From: Halobacteriales archaeon QS_5_70_15
GTDB taxonomy: Archaea; Halobacteriota; Halobacteria; Halobacteriales; Haloarculaceae
NCBI GenBank assembly: GCA_003022005.1
Contig: PXRQ01000123.1
Span: 5,517-32,509 of the forward strand
Length of the DNA: 26,993 nucleotides
Reading direction: 5' to 3'
The translations under genes were made by a program, and so were the position numbers. This document shows positions 1-6,525 of the stretch, piece by piece. The first letter of the stretch is position 1, and each line of letters begins with the position of its first letter. Under the pieces are notes generated by a model. The model made no database searches. It had not been told where the DNA came from and worked only from the letters and a program-made list of their open reading frames with translations.

Positions 1-283
1 CGCCCGCATCGAGCACCACGTCGAGGTGTTCGTCCGTCGGGAGGTGGGTCGTCCGGTCGTCGAGCGCGAGGTTCACGGCGAACGGACCGTCGGTTGCCTC
101 CCGGGTCTCCTCGATCACGCGTCGCGTTCCGTCGAGCGACCGCCACGTGACCGCCAGGTGGCCCAACCCGCCCGAACCGGTCACCGCGGCCGCCAGTTCG
201 GGACAGGTGGCGCTCCCGATAGGCGCCTGCACGATCGGATACTCGATGCCGAGCAGGTCGGTCAGCCGGGTTCGGAGGGTCAC
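1..283 (-). CDS. Nitronate monooxygenase / 2-nitropropane dioxygenase-like protein, N-terminal part
   Basis: The first 94 codons of a minus-strand gene run off the left edge. The product would be an FMN-dependent TIM-barrel enzyme of the nitronate monooxygenase/FabK family, which oxidises alkyl nitronates. Visible evidence is the family's N-terminal signature: TRLTDLLGIEYPIVQAPI, then an AAAVTGSGGLGHLA stretch matching the first strands of the barrel. The GTG at 283 is taken as the start because an in-frame TGA lies only 9 bases upstream (293-295) and the match to the family begins within a few residues of it. The flavin-binding and catalytic histidine regions are outside the window, so the exact substrate cannot be judged. 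Family assignment is fairly sure; reaction is inferred. Confidence 0.75.
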   Translation of the reverse strand, partial: MTLRTRLTDLLGIEYPIVQAPIGSATCPELAAAVTGSGGLGHLAVTWRSLDGTRRVIEETREATDGPFAVNLALDDRTTHLPTDEHLDVVLDAG

Positions 284-448
284 GGCGGGGAGTCACAGCC
301 CAAAGTGAAAGTAGCTACCCCCGGCGAACCGATGCGGTATCGCCACCGTCACCGGGGTGGTGTGGCTGCCTGCTGTACTGCGGGTGAAGGGATGTGAGGC
401 CGACCGGAGGGAGGCCTCGATGACGAACGGTGAGCGAAGCGACCCGTG

Positions 449-529
449 ATACGGTCGTGCGTCGTCTTTTACCGTCGATACCCGACCCTGGCCGGGTTAT
501 CGCCGGTACATCGTTACGCACGACCGTAT
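449..529 (-). repeat. 81-bp inverted-repeat element, copy A
   Basis: The two ends are perfect 14-bp inverted repeats, ATACGGTCGTGCGT at 449-462 and its complement at 516-529. Read on the minus strand, the left arm is followed by AACGATGTACCG, exactly as in the second copy at 15152-15232, and both copies are 81 bp. The centre folds into a second hairpin with one mismatch and one bulge, and its stem sequence differs from that of the other copy. No transposase is nearby and no clear target duplication is seen. It could be a MITE-like element or a structured 3' RNA/DNA element. It lies about 95 bases beyond the korB stop, in the direction of korB transcription. Confidence 0.85.
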
Positions 530-571
530 GAGTCGGAAGCGACCGAGCGAGCGGCTTTCGGCATGAACGGG

Positions 572-619
572 TTTTTTCCGAGCGAAGCGAGCGAAGCGAG
601 CGAACCGCTCGGGAAAAAG
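572..619. terminator. Hairpin with T/A runs after korB (possible bidirectional terminator)
   Basis: On the minus strand korB's TGA is followed at once by ACCTCTTTTTCCCGAGCG, a tandem GCTTCGCTC-type repeat, then TCGCTCGG and six A residues. The arms CCGAGCG and CGCTCGG pair, giving a hairpin flanked by T-rich tracts on both strands. Haloarchaeal termination relies largely on U-rich tracts, so the five T residues just after the stop are the likely signal. The 9-base repeat GAGCGAAGC occurs nearly three times in tandem in the loop. Confidence 0.5.
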
Positions 620-623
620 AGGT

Positions 624-1487
624 TCAGTAGAACTCTCTCACCAGGTCCGTCGCGTCCTCGGGGGCGCCGTCGGGGATGTCGGTCATCGGCGCCTCGATCC
701 CCTCGCGGGTCTCGAAGCCGACCGAGTCCTCGTCCCGGTAGATGACGCCCTGGTACTCGACGTCGCGGTCGAGGATCTTCGACTTGGCGGCGTCGTAGTC
801 GGAGGCGTCGTGGTCCTCCTCGTCGAGGTCGACCAGCGAGTCCCGGAAGTAGTCGTACGTGTCGACGTCGTTGAACGTCACGCAGGGGCTGAACACGTTG
901 ACGAAGCCGAACCCGTCGTGCTCGATGGCCTCCTGGACGATCTCCGCGTGGCGCTGGGCGTCCGAGGAGAACGACTGGGCGATGAACGTCCCGCCGGCGG
1001 CGAGCGCGAGCGCGAGCGGGTTGACCGGCTGCTGTTTCGTCCCCTCCGGGCTGGTCGAGGTCTCGAAGTCCTCGCGGGAGGTGGGCGAGAACTGCCCCTT
1101 CGTGAGCCCGTAGATGCGGTTGTCCATGACGACGTAGGTCATGTCGACGTTCCGGCGGACGGCGTGGACGAAGTGGCCGGCGCCGATGGAGTAGCCGTCG
1201 CCGTCGCCGCCGGCGACCATCACCTCCAGTTCGGGGTTGGCCATCTTCACGCCCGTCCCCACCGGAAGGGCCCGACCGTGGACGCCGTGGAGCGCGTAGC
1301 TGTGCATGTACGTGCCGATCTTCCCGGAGCAGCCGATGCCGGCGACGATGAACGTGTTGTCCGGGTCGTTGCCCGTCTCCGCGAGGGCCTTCATCATGCC
1401 GTTCATCGTCCCGAAGTCGCCGCAGCCGGGACACCACGTGGGCTGTGCGTCGGACTTGAAGTCGGTGAACCTGACGTCGGAGCTCAT
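624..1487 (-). CDS. korB: 2-oxoacid:ferredoxin oxidoreductase, beta subunit
   Basis: This is the thiamine diphosphate-binding beta subunit that, with the alpha subunit, converts a 2-oxoacid and CoA to acyl-CoA and CO2, passing electrons to ferredoxin in the cytoplasm. The 287-residue length is normal. Visible motifs are CPGCGD (19-24), a GIGCSGKIGTY segment (50-60) carrying another conserved cysteine, and the ThDP/Mg motif GDGD (94-97) continuing to MDNRIYGLTKGQ (121-132). The ATG overlaps the korA stop as ATGA, showing tight translational coupling in one operon. The sequence resembles the haloarchaeal paralogue usually annotated as 2-oxoglutarate oxidoreductase (KorB). The choice of 2-oxoglutarate over pyruvate is knowledge-based, not proven by any residue seen here. 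Confidence 0.93.
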   Translation of the reverse strand: MSSDVRFTDFKSDAQPTWCPGCGDFGTMNGMMKALAETGNDPDNTFIVAGIGCSGKIGTYMHSYALHGVHGRALPVGTGVKMANPELEVMVAGGDGDGYSIGAGHFVHAVRRNVDMTYVVMDNRIYGLTKGQFSPTSREDFETSTSPEGTKQQPVNPLALALAAGGTFIAQSFSSDAQRHAEIVQEAIEHDGFGFVNVFSPCVTFNDVDTYDYFRDSLVDLDEEDHDASDYDAAKSKILDRDVEYQGVIYRDEDSVGFETREGIEAPMTDIPDGAPEDATDLVREFY

Positions 1488-3256
1488 GCCTCGACCTCCT
1501 CGCTCTCGGCGGCGACGCCGAGGTGTGCCTTGATCTCGGCGGCCAGTTCGTCCGCCTTGAACCGGACGCCGGTGTACTTGTTGATGCGGTCGACGCGGGT
1601 CAGCGTGTCGTGCTCGACGACGTCCGCGAACTGCCCGGTCGCGTTACACTCCACGACGATGACGTCCTCGGCGGCCTCGACGGCCTCGCCGAGGTCCGCC
1701 CGGGGGAACATGTAGGGGCAGGAGAGGAACCGCACGGCGACCCCGTCCGCCTCGAGGAACTCCATCGCCTCGCGGATGGCCCCCTCGTTCGAGCCCCACG
1801 AGATCACGAGCGTGTCGGCGTCGGGGTCGCCGAACTCGCGGGGCGACCAGTCCTCGTTCTCGCGGGCGGTCTCGACCTTCCGGTTTCGCTTGTCGACCTG
1901 CTCGACGCGGACCTCGGTGTCCTCCGTCCGCCGGCCGAGTTCGTCGTGTTCGAGCCCGGTCGTCATGTGGGCGCCACCCTCGGTGCCGGGGAAGGCGCGG
2001 GGGGAGACCCCGTCGTCGGTCGCGGCGTGGGGCTTGAACCGCCCCTGGTCGTCCTGCCACCCCCCGACCGACGCCTCGTCGACGACGTTGCCCCGATCGA
2101 CCTCGACGGCGTCCATGTCGAACTCCCCGGGGGGGAACGTCTGTTCGGTCACCGCCAGCGAGAGGTCGGAGACGAGGTAGAACGGCGTCTGGTACTTCTC
2201 GGCGAGGTTGAACGCCTCGATCGTCTTGTGGAAGCACTCGGCGACCGTCGTCGGGGCGACGACGAACCGGGGGATCTCGCCGTGGCCGCCGTAGAGGGTC
2301 ATGTCCAGATCGCCCTGCTCCTGTTTGGTGGGCATCCCCGTCGAGGGACCCGAGCGCATCACGTCACAGATGACCAGCGGCGTCTCCGTCTGGGCGATGA
2401 GCCCGAACGTCTCGGTCATCAGGTCGATCCCCGGCCCGGAGGTGGCGGTCATCGACCGGGCCCCCGCGCGTGCCGCGCCCAGGGCCATGTTGACCGCCGA
2501 GAGCTCGTCCTCGGCCTGGACGACCTTCCCGCCGTAGCGGTCGATGCGGCCCGTGAGGTACTCCATCACGTCCGTCGCGGGCGTGATGGGGTAGCCCGCG
2601 TAGAACCGACAGCCGGCGGCGATGGCACCCATCCCGATGGCCTCGTCCCCGTTCAGGAGAACGTAGTCCTCGTCCGTCGTTTCGAGCTCGTAGTCCGTGT
2701 CGAGGTCGTAGTTCTCGCGGACGTACTCGGCGCCGAGGCGGGCTGCCTCGCGGTTGTTCTCGACGATGGCCTGACCCTTTCCCCCGAAGCGTTTCTCCAG
2801 CGACTCGTCGAGCTTCGGGATGGGAAACTCGCCCACTTCGGCGGCGGCACCGAGCGCCACCACGTTGCGCATGATGGCGCCGCCGGCGTCCTCGGCCAGG
2901 CGCTTGAGGGGGACGTCGAGGCCGATCATCCCCTCGGGGGCCTCGAAGTCCTGCATCATCGTCCGCTCGCCGTCGAAGACGATGACGCTCCCCTCGTGGA
3001 GTTCGTCCATGTTCTCGTCGACGGTGCGCTCGGTGAGCGCGATGAGGATGTCGAGCCGGTCGACGACGCTCTCGACGGGCTCGATCCCCGTTCGAACCTT
3101 GTACGCGGTGTAGCCGCCGCGGATGCGGGACGCGAAGTCCTTGGACGTAAAGACGTGGCGTCCGGCCCGCGAGAGCGCCTGGGCGAAGATCTTCCCGGTG
3201 GAGTCGATACCGTCCCCGGCCTCCCCACCGATGGCCCAGTTGAGGTCCTCTGGCAT
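1484..3256 (-). CDS. korA: 2-oxoacid:ferredoxin oxidoreductase, fused gamma/alpha subunit
   Basis: This 590-residue subunit pairs with KorB. The N-terminal part (about 5-190) is the gamma-type domain with a glycine-rich GGEAGDG segment (10-16). From about 205 follows the pyrimidine-binding alpha domain with the class signature YPITPAT (222-228). The C-terminal part (about 480-575) is the transketolase-C-like domain. Gamma-alpha fusion is usual for the haloarchaeal two-subunit enzymes. An upstream in-frame ATG at 3307 exists, but 3256 is preferred: the family match starts there (MPEDLNWAIGGEAG), and a TATA-like CTTAACC lies about 27-34 bases upstream, fitting a leaderless mRNA. The longer start would put the TATA box inside the gene. 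The stop overlaps the korB start by 4 bases. It looks complete. Confidence 0.93.
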   Translation of the reverse strand: MPEDLNWAIGGEAGDGIDSTGKIFAQALSRAGRHVFTSKDFASRIRGGYTAYKVRTGIEPVESVVDRLDILIALTERTVDENMDELHEGSVIVFDGERTMMQDFEAPEGMIGLDVPLKRLAEDAGGAIMRNVVALGAAAEVGEFPIPKLDESLEKRFGGKGQAIVENNREAARLGAEYVRENYDLDTDYELETTDEDYVLLNGDEAIGMGAIAAGCRFYAGYPITPATDVMEYLTGRIDRYGGKVVQAEDELSAVNMALGAARAGARSMTATSGPGIDLMTETFGLIAQTETPLVICDVMRSGPSTGMPTKQEQGDLDMTLYGGHGEIPRFVVAPTTVAECFHKTIEAFNLAEKYQTPFYLVSDLSLAVTEQTFPPGEFDMDAVEVDRGNVVDEASVGGWQDDQGRFKPHAATDDGVSPRAFPGTEGGAHMTTGLEHDELGRRTEDTEVRVEQVDKRNRKVETARENEDWSPREFGDPDADTLVISWGSNEGAIREAMEFLEADGVAVRFLSCPYMFPRADLGEAVEAAEDVIVVECNATGQFADVVEHDTLTRVDRINKYTGVRFKADELAAEIKAHLGVAAESEEVEA

Positions 3257-3282
3257 GCTGCTTCGGGGTTCCGTACGACCGA

Positions 3283-3290
3283 GGTTAAGC
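3283..3290 (-). promoter_or_regulatory. TATA-like box of korA
   Basis: On the minus strand the AT-rich GCTTAACC sits 27-34 bases before the korA ATG at 3256, the usual position for a haloarchaeal TATA box serving a leaderless transcript. The block GTAACATT lies just upstream (3298-3305) and recurs upstream of the thiolase gene. Confidence 0.5.
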
Positions 3291-3382
3291 CTTCTGAATG
3301 TTACCATGCGCTCGCACGTGCGGGGCCGGTTCCGGCCGCGGGAAAGCGAAAAGTCGTTTGCCCCTCGGGGTCACCCCTCTCC

Positions 3383-3928
3383 ATGGATCAGACCGACGCC
3401 CGCATCGCGGCCGTCCGCGAGGTCGGGGCCGATGACATCGCGGTGGACATCGAGACCCCGGACGGGTTCGACGCCCGTCCCGGGCAGTTCGTCAAACTCA
3501 CCGGCGAGGGGGAGTCGCGGTTCTACACCATCTCCTCGCCCGACGTCGAGGGGGCGTTCGAGGTGACCATCGAGGTCGACCCCGAGGGGACGCTCGGGCC
3601 GTGGCTGGCGGGGCGCGAGCCGGGCGACACCGTGGGCGTCACCGGCCCCTTCGGCAACTCCTACTACGAGAACGAGCCCCGTGTGGTCGTGCTCGCCGGC
3701 GGTCCCGGCGTCGGACCCGCCGTCGGTATCGGCGAGCGCGCACTCGCCGACGGGGGGACGGCGGCCGTCGTCTACCTCGACGACTCGCCGGTCCACGAGG
3801 CCGTCACCGGCGAGGACGGCGAGCAGGTGTTCGTCTACGGCTTCGCCGACTTCCTCGACCTCGCGACCACCGCCATCGACGCCGCCGGCGGCGACAGCGA
3901 GTCGGCGAAGGTCGAGAACTTCGGCTGA
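3383..3928 (+). CDS. FAD-dependent oxidoreductase (ferredoxin reductase-type), short
   Basis: This 181-residue protein looks like a small member of the ferredoxin-NADP reductase superfamily. The N-terminal FAD-binding barrel is clear, with PGQFVKL (about 35-41), the flavin motif RFYTISSPD (about 49-57) and GPFG. The Rossmann half starts with VVVLAGGPGVGPAVG and ends with QVFVYGFADFLD. Between VYLDDSPVHE and QVFVYG only a few residues remain where family members have another strand and helix, so roughly 25-30 residues may be missing in frame. It is divergent from korA across 126 bases, which suggests a link to ferredoxin electron flow, but that is inference. The ATG at 3383 follows an AAAAG box about 30 bases upstream. 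Confidence 0.75.
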   Translation: MDQTDARIAAVREVGADDIAVDIETPDGFDARPGQFVKLTGEGESRFYTISSPDVEGAFEVTIEVDPEGTLGPWLAGREPGDTVGVTGPFGNSYYENEPRVVVLAGGPGVGPAVGIGERALADGGTAAVVYLDDSPVHEAVTGEDGEQVFVYGFADFLDLATTAIDAAGGDSESAKVENFG

Positions 3929-3938
3929 ACCTCTTTTC
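3929..3938 (+). terminator. T-rich tract after the FAD oxidoreductase gene
   Basis: The TGA is followed by ACCTCTTTTC. The same 12 bases TGAACCTCTTTT follow the korB stop on the other strand, so the two neighbouring transcription units share a 3' signal. A GCTCGCTACGTTCGCTC-type imperfect repeat follows. Confidence 0.4.
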
Positions 3939-4123
3939 GCCGGGGGGGCACCTCGCTCGCTACGTTCGCTCGGCCTATGTTAGCGGCTGAACAGACGTCC
4001 GAGTACCGGGCAGTAGTTGAACGTCGGCGCGAGTTCCGCTAATCTCCGGTCGTCACCGCCGCGAACTCCGAGTTGGGTGCCTCCTCACCCTGTCGGAGCA
4101 CCGCCGGGGGATGCGGTTCGGTT

Positions 4124-4134
4124 AACAATGTTAC
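4124..4134. promoter_or_regulatory. Perfect palindrome upstream of the thiolase promoter
   Basis: TAACAATGTTA is a perfect palindrome around a central base in an AT-rich island, 17 bases before the thiolase TATA box. Its right half, AATGTTAC, also occurs upstream of korA at 3298-3305. Position and symmetry fit an operator for a dimeric repressor or activator, but no regulator can be named. Confidence 0.35.
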
Positions 4135-4150
4135 GTACTCGAACGGAGAG

Positions 4151-4160
4151 GTTTAACAAC
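4151..4160 (+). promoter_or_regulatory. TATA-like box of the thiolase gene
   Basis: GTTTAACAAC lies about 22-31 bases before the ATG at 4182, a good haloarchaeal TATA box for a leaderless transcript, and it supports that start over upstream in-frame codons. Confidence 0.55.
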
Positions 4161-4181
4161 GAGGAGCGCCCATCCGTGCGT

Positions 4182-5318
4182 ATGAGTGCCAACGACCCGG
4201 TCGTGGTCCAGGCGTACCGAACCCCGTTCGGGAAGGAGGACGGGGCGTTCGCGGACGTGCGGAGCGAGGACCTCTCGATCCCGCTGATCGACGAGATGCT
4301 GGCCGAGACCGGCCTGACGGGCGATCAGATCGACGACCTGATGTGGGGCTGTGCCCAGCAGCGCGGCGAGCAGGGCAACAACGTGGCGCGGGTCATCGCG
4401 CTGCTGTCGGACCTCGGGGAGTCGGTGCCCGCGACGACGATCAACCGCTGGTGTGCCTCCTCGGCCCAGTCGGTCATCTCCGCCAGCGACGCCGTCCGGG
4501 CCGGCCAGCGGGACTGTGTCATCGCCGGCGGCGTCGAGAACATGTCCCGGACGAAGATGGGCGAGAACAACCAGATCCACCCCCGGATGAACGAGGACTA
4601 CAACCTCGCGGCCCTCTCGATGGGGATGACCGCCGAGGAGGTCGCCGAGCGCTACGACATCTCCCGGGAGGAACAGGACGACTACGGCTACCGGAGCCAC
4701 CGGCGGGCCAGCGAGGCGACCCGGTCGGGGCGCTTCGACGACGAGATCGCCCCGGTCGACAACGGCGAGGGGACGGTCGAGGAGGACGAGGGGATCCGCC
4801 ACGACGTCGACCGCGAGAAGATGGCCGAACTCCCGACCGTGTTCAAGTCCAAAGGGACGGTTACCCCGGGCAACGCCTCGCAGATCACCGACGGCGCGGC
4901 CGCGCTGATGGTGGCCTCGCGGTCGTTCGCCCGGGACCACGGCCTCGACGTCCTCGCCGAGGTGGGCAACAACGCCGTCGCCGGCGTCGAGCCCGAGGTG
5001 ATGGGGATCGGACCGGTCCCCGCCTGTAACGAACTGTTCGAGCGATCGGGGACGACCGCCGATGAGTACGACCTCGTCGAACTGAACGAGGCGTTCGCCT
5101 CGCAGTGTCTCTACTGCCAGCGCGAACTCGGCTTTGACGACGATATCTACAACGTGAACGGCGGAGCCATCGCGCTCGGCCACCCGCTCGGCGCCACCGG
5201 TGCCCGGCTGCCCGTGACGCTCATCCACGAGATGCGCGAGCGCGACGCGGAGCGCGGCCTCGCGACCGAGTGCGTCGGGTTCGGCCAGGGCGCGGCCATC
5301 GAGTTCAGCCTGCCGTAG
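4182..5318 (+). CDS. Thiolase family protein (acetyl-CoA C-acyltransferase)
   Basis: This 378-residue protein is a complete thiolase, catalysing Claisen condensation or thiolytic cleavage of acyl-CoA in the cytoplasm. The nucleophilic cysteine lies in NRWCASSAQSV (about residue 89-99). The thiolase signature NVNGGAIALGHPLGATGAR (about 320-338) carries the catalytic histidine, and the C-terminal CVGFGQGAAIEF carries the second conserved cysteine, where CxGxGxG is usual. Length and motifs are normal. ATG 4182 is chosen over the upstream in-frame codon because of the TATA box at 4151 and because homology begins at VVVQAYRTPFGK. No beta-oxidation partner genes adjoin it, so direction (degradation or synthesis) is open. 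Confidence 0.92.
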   Translation: MSANDPVVVQAYRTPFGKEDGAFADVRSEDLSIPLIDEMLAETGLTGDQIDDLMWGCAQQRGEQGNNVARVIALLSDLGESVPATTINRWCASSAQSVISASDAVRAGQRDCVIAGGVENMSRTKMGENNQIHPRMNEDYNLAALSMGMTAEEVAERYDISREEQDDYGYRSHRRASEATRSGRFDDEIAPVDNGEGTVEEDEGIRHDVDREKMAELPTVFKSKGTVTPGNASQITDGAAALMVASRSFARDHGLDVLAEVGNNAVAGVEPEVMGIGPVPACNELFERSGTTADEYDLVELNEAFASQCLYCQRELGFDDDIYNVNGGAIALGHPLGATGARLPVTLIHEMRERDAERGLATECVGFGQGAAIEFSLP

Positions 5319-5362
5319 GCCCGCCCCGAACGTTCATCGGCGACGCCTTCCATCGCCCGCGC

Positions 5363-6117
5363 ATGCGCCTCGCAGGCTACGAGCACGCGCCGGGAGCCCA
5401 CTGCGGCTCCACGTCCCTCCGGAACCTCTCGAACCACTACGGCTGGGGGTTCGACGAGACGACGTGTTTCGGGCTGGCCTCCGGTCTCGGGTTCCACTAC
5501 CGGGAGCCCGGGGAGTCGCCACACCGGATGTTCGTCGGTCGGCCGCTCTGGCTCGAGCGCGCCTTCTTCGAGAACCCGGGTATCGGGACGACCGACCGCG
5601 AGGGGGAGGACTTCGAGACGGCGTGGGCGGCGGTGCGCGAACGGCTCGAGGGCGGGGACCCCGTGATGGCCTTCGTCGACCTGTTCTACCTCGACTACTA
5701 CGACACGACCACTCACTTCGCGCCCCACTCGCTGCTGCTCGTCGGCTACGACGAGGACGCCGACGCGACCGAGGCACCGAACGCCGATGCGGACGCCGGG
5801 ACCGGCGTCGTCCCCACGAGCGACAGCGAGTTCGAGGCGGTGCGGGCGCTCCCGCTGTCGTCGCTCCGTGACGCCTGGTCCTCCGACGCGGTCGTGCCGC
5901 TGTCCAACCGCTACCTGGTCGCAGAGAACGACCCGCCGGTCGGGACGGGGACGGCGACCTCGCGTTCGTCTCCCCCTGCCGGCTGGGGGGGCAGTACCAT
6001 CCCGTGCTCGAGCGGGCCGAGCGGCTCGCCGCCGTCGAGCACCGGACGGCGACCGCCGTGGAGGTGGCTGGGCTGGTCGACCCCGCCGACGGGAGCGGCT
6101 CGTCGGTTCGTACCTGA
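5363..6117 (+). pseudogene. BtrH N-terminal-domain-like protein, frameshifted and short
   Basis: The first part (5363 to about 5940) encodes a BtrH-type N-terminal domain: HCGSTSLRNLSNHYG with the likely acyl-transfer cysteine, FGLASGLGFHYREPG, a GDPVMAFVDLFYLDYYDT block, and VVPLSNRYLVAEND. BtrH is an acyltransferase in butirosin synthesis; family members usually have about 150 further residues. Near 5935-5945 the reading frame changes: downstream the normal-looking acidic frame is the one ending at TGA 6115-6117 (GDGDLAFVSPCRLGGQYHP and so on), while the original frame becomes Arg/Ser-rich noise. Even after joining the frames, the C-terminal domain is largely absent. An Asp/Ala-rich insert (about 133-150) interrupts the domain. 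It may be a decayed gene or a sequence error; the function here is unknown. Confidence 0.6.
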
Positions 6118-6123
6118 TTTATC
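6118..6123 (+). promoter_or_regulatory. TATA-like box of the PaaI-type gene
   Basis: TTTATC begins directly after the TGA of the preceding frame and 22-27 bases before the ATG at 6145, a position that fits a leaderless mRNA. Confidence 0.4.
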
Positions 6124-6144
6124 CGGGCGTCACGCACACCCGGT

Positions 6145-6507
6145 ATGGACGGCGAGCCGGACCCGACGGAACTGTTCGAGCGCATCCCGTTCGCGGAGGA
6201 CCTCGGCATCGAACTGACCCGGGCGGCCGACGGGCACGCCGAGGGCCGCCTGGAACTCGCCGAGCGACACACCTCCAACGAGCGGACCGGCGTGGTCCAC
6301 GGCGGGGTGACCTACTCCCTCGCGGACACGGTCGGCGGTGCGGCCGCCTACTCGGCCGTCGGGCGGTCAACGCCGACGGTCGCCACCGTCGACGTGACCG
6401 TCACCGACGGGTCGGGGGCACCCGTCGCGGAGTGTCGCGGTGTCTACAAGACCGGCGGGGGCGACGGGGGCGGGGCCTGGGGGGACCGACCGGGCGGGTC
6501 GCGGTAG
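6145..6507 (+). CDS. PaaI-type hotdog thioesterase, probably with an internal deletion
   Basis: This 120-residue protein belongs to the PaaI/YdiI hotdog-fold acyl-CoA thioesterases. The signature is plain: SNERTGVVHGGVTYSLADTVGGAA (about 48-71), with the catalytic-loop HGG and acidic residue in SLADT. After GRSTPTV the sequence jumps straight to ATVDVTVTDGSG, which matches the last strand of the family. The strands between, normally 25-35 residues, are missing without change of frame. The remaining protein would lack the centre of its beta sheet and is unlikely to fold normally. It may reflect a real deletion or an assembly collapse between two similar VATVD-coding stretches (inference). The C-terminal tail is Gly-rich. 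The 3' end is convergent with the antiporter gene, 18 bases away. Confidence 0.75.
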   Translation: MDGEPDPTELFERIPFAEDLGIELTRAADGHAEGRLELAERHTSNERTGVVHGGVTYSLADTVGGAAAYSAVGRSTPTVATVDVTVTDGSGAPVAECRGVYKTGGGDGGGAWGDRPGGSR

Positions 6508-6525
6508 CGCGGTCGGATCGGGCGG

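Larger units (their letters stand above)
284..623. other. Intergenic region with structured repeat and hairpin
   Basis: This 340-base gap lies between the start of the nitronate monooxygenase-like gene and the 3' end of korB. It has no convincing coding frame: the ORFs here are short, arginine-rich and unlike haloarchaeal proteins. It holds the 81-bp inverted-repeat element at 449-529 and the hairpin with a GAGCGAAGC repeat at 572-619, both annotated separately. Between 284 and 448 nothing beyond presumed promoter DNA of the minus-strand gene is visible. Confidence 0.6.

Noticed and set aside
449..529. CRISPR or integration-site interpretation of the 81-bp elements
   Set aside because: There are only single copies at distant places, no regular spacers, no cas genes, no integrase and no tRNA end nearby.
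3257..3307. Upstream ATG at 3307 as the korA start
   Set aside because: It would add 17 residues with no family match and would place the TATA-like box within the coding region.
1523..3382. Long plus-strand open frame antisense to korA
   Set aside because: It is opened by the codon bias of the GC-rich gene on the other strand; translation is Val/Arg/Gly-rich and resembles no family. Only its last part, from ATG 3383, is a real gene.
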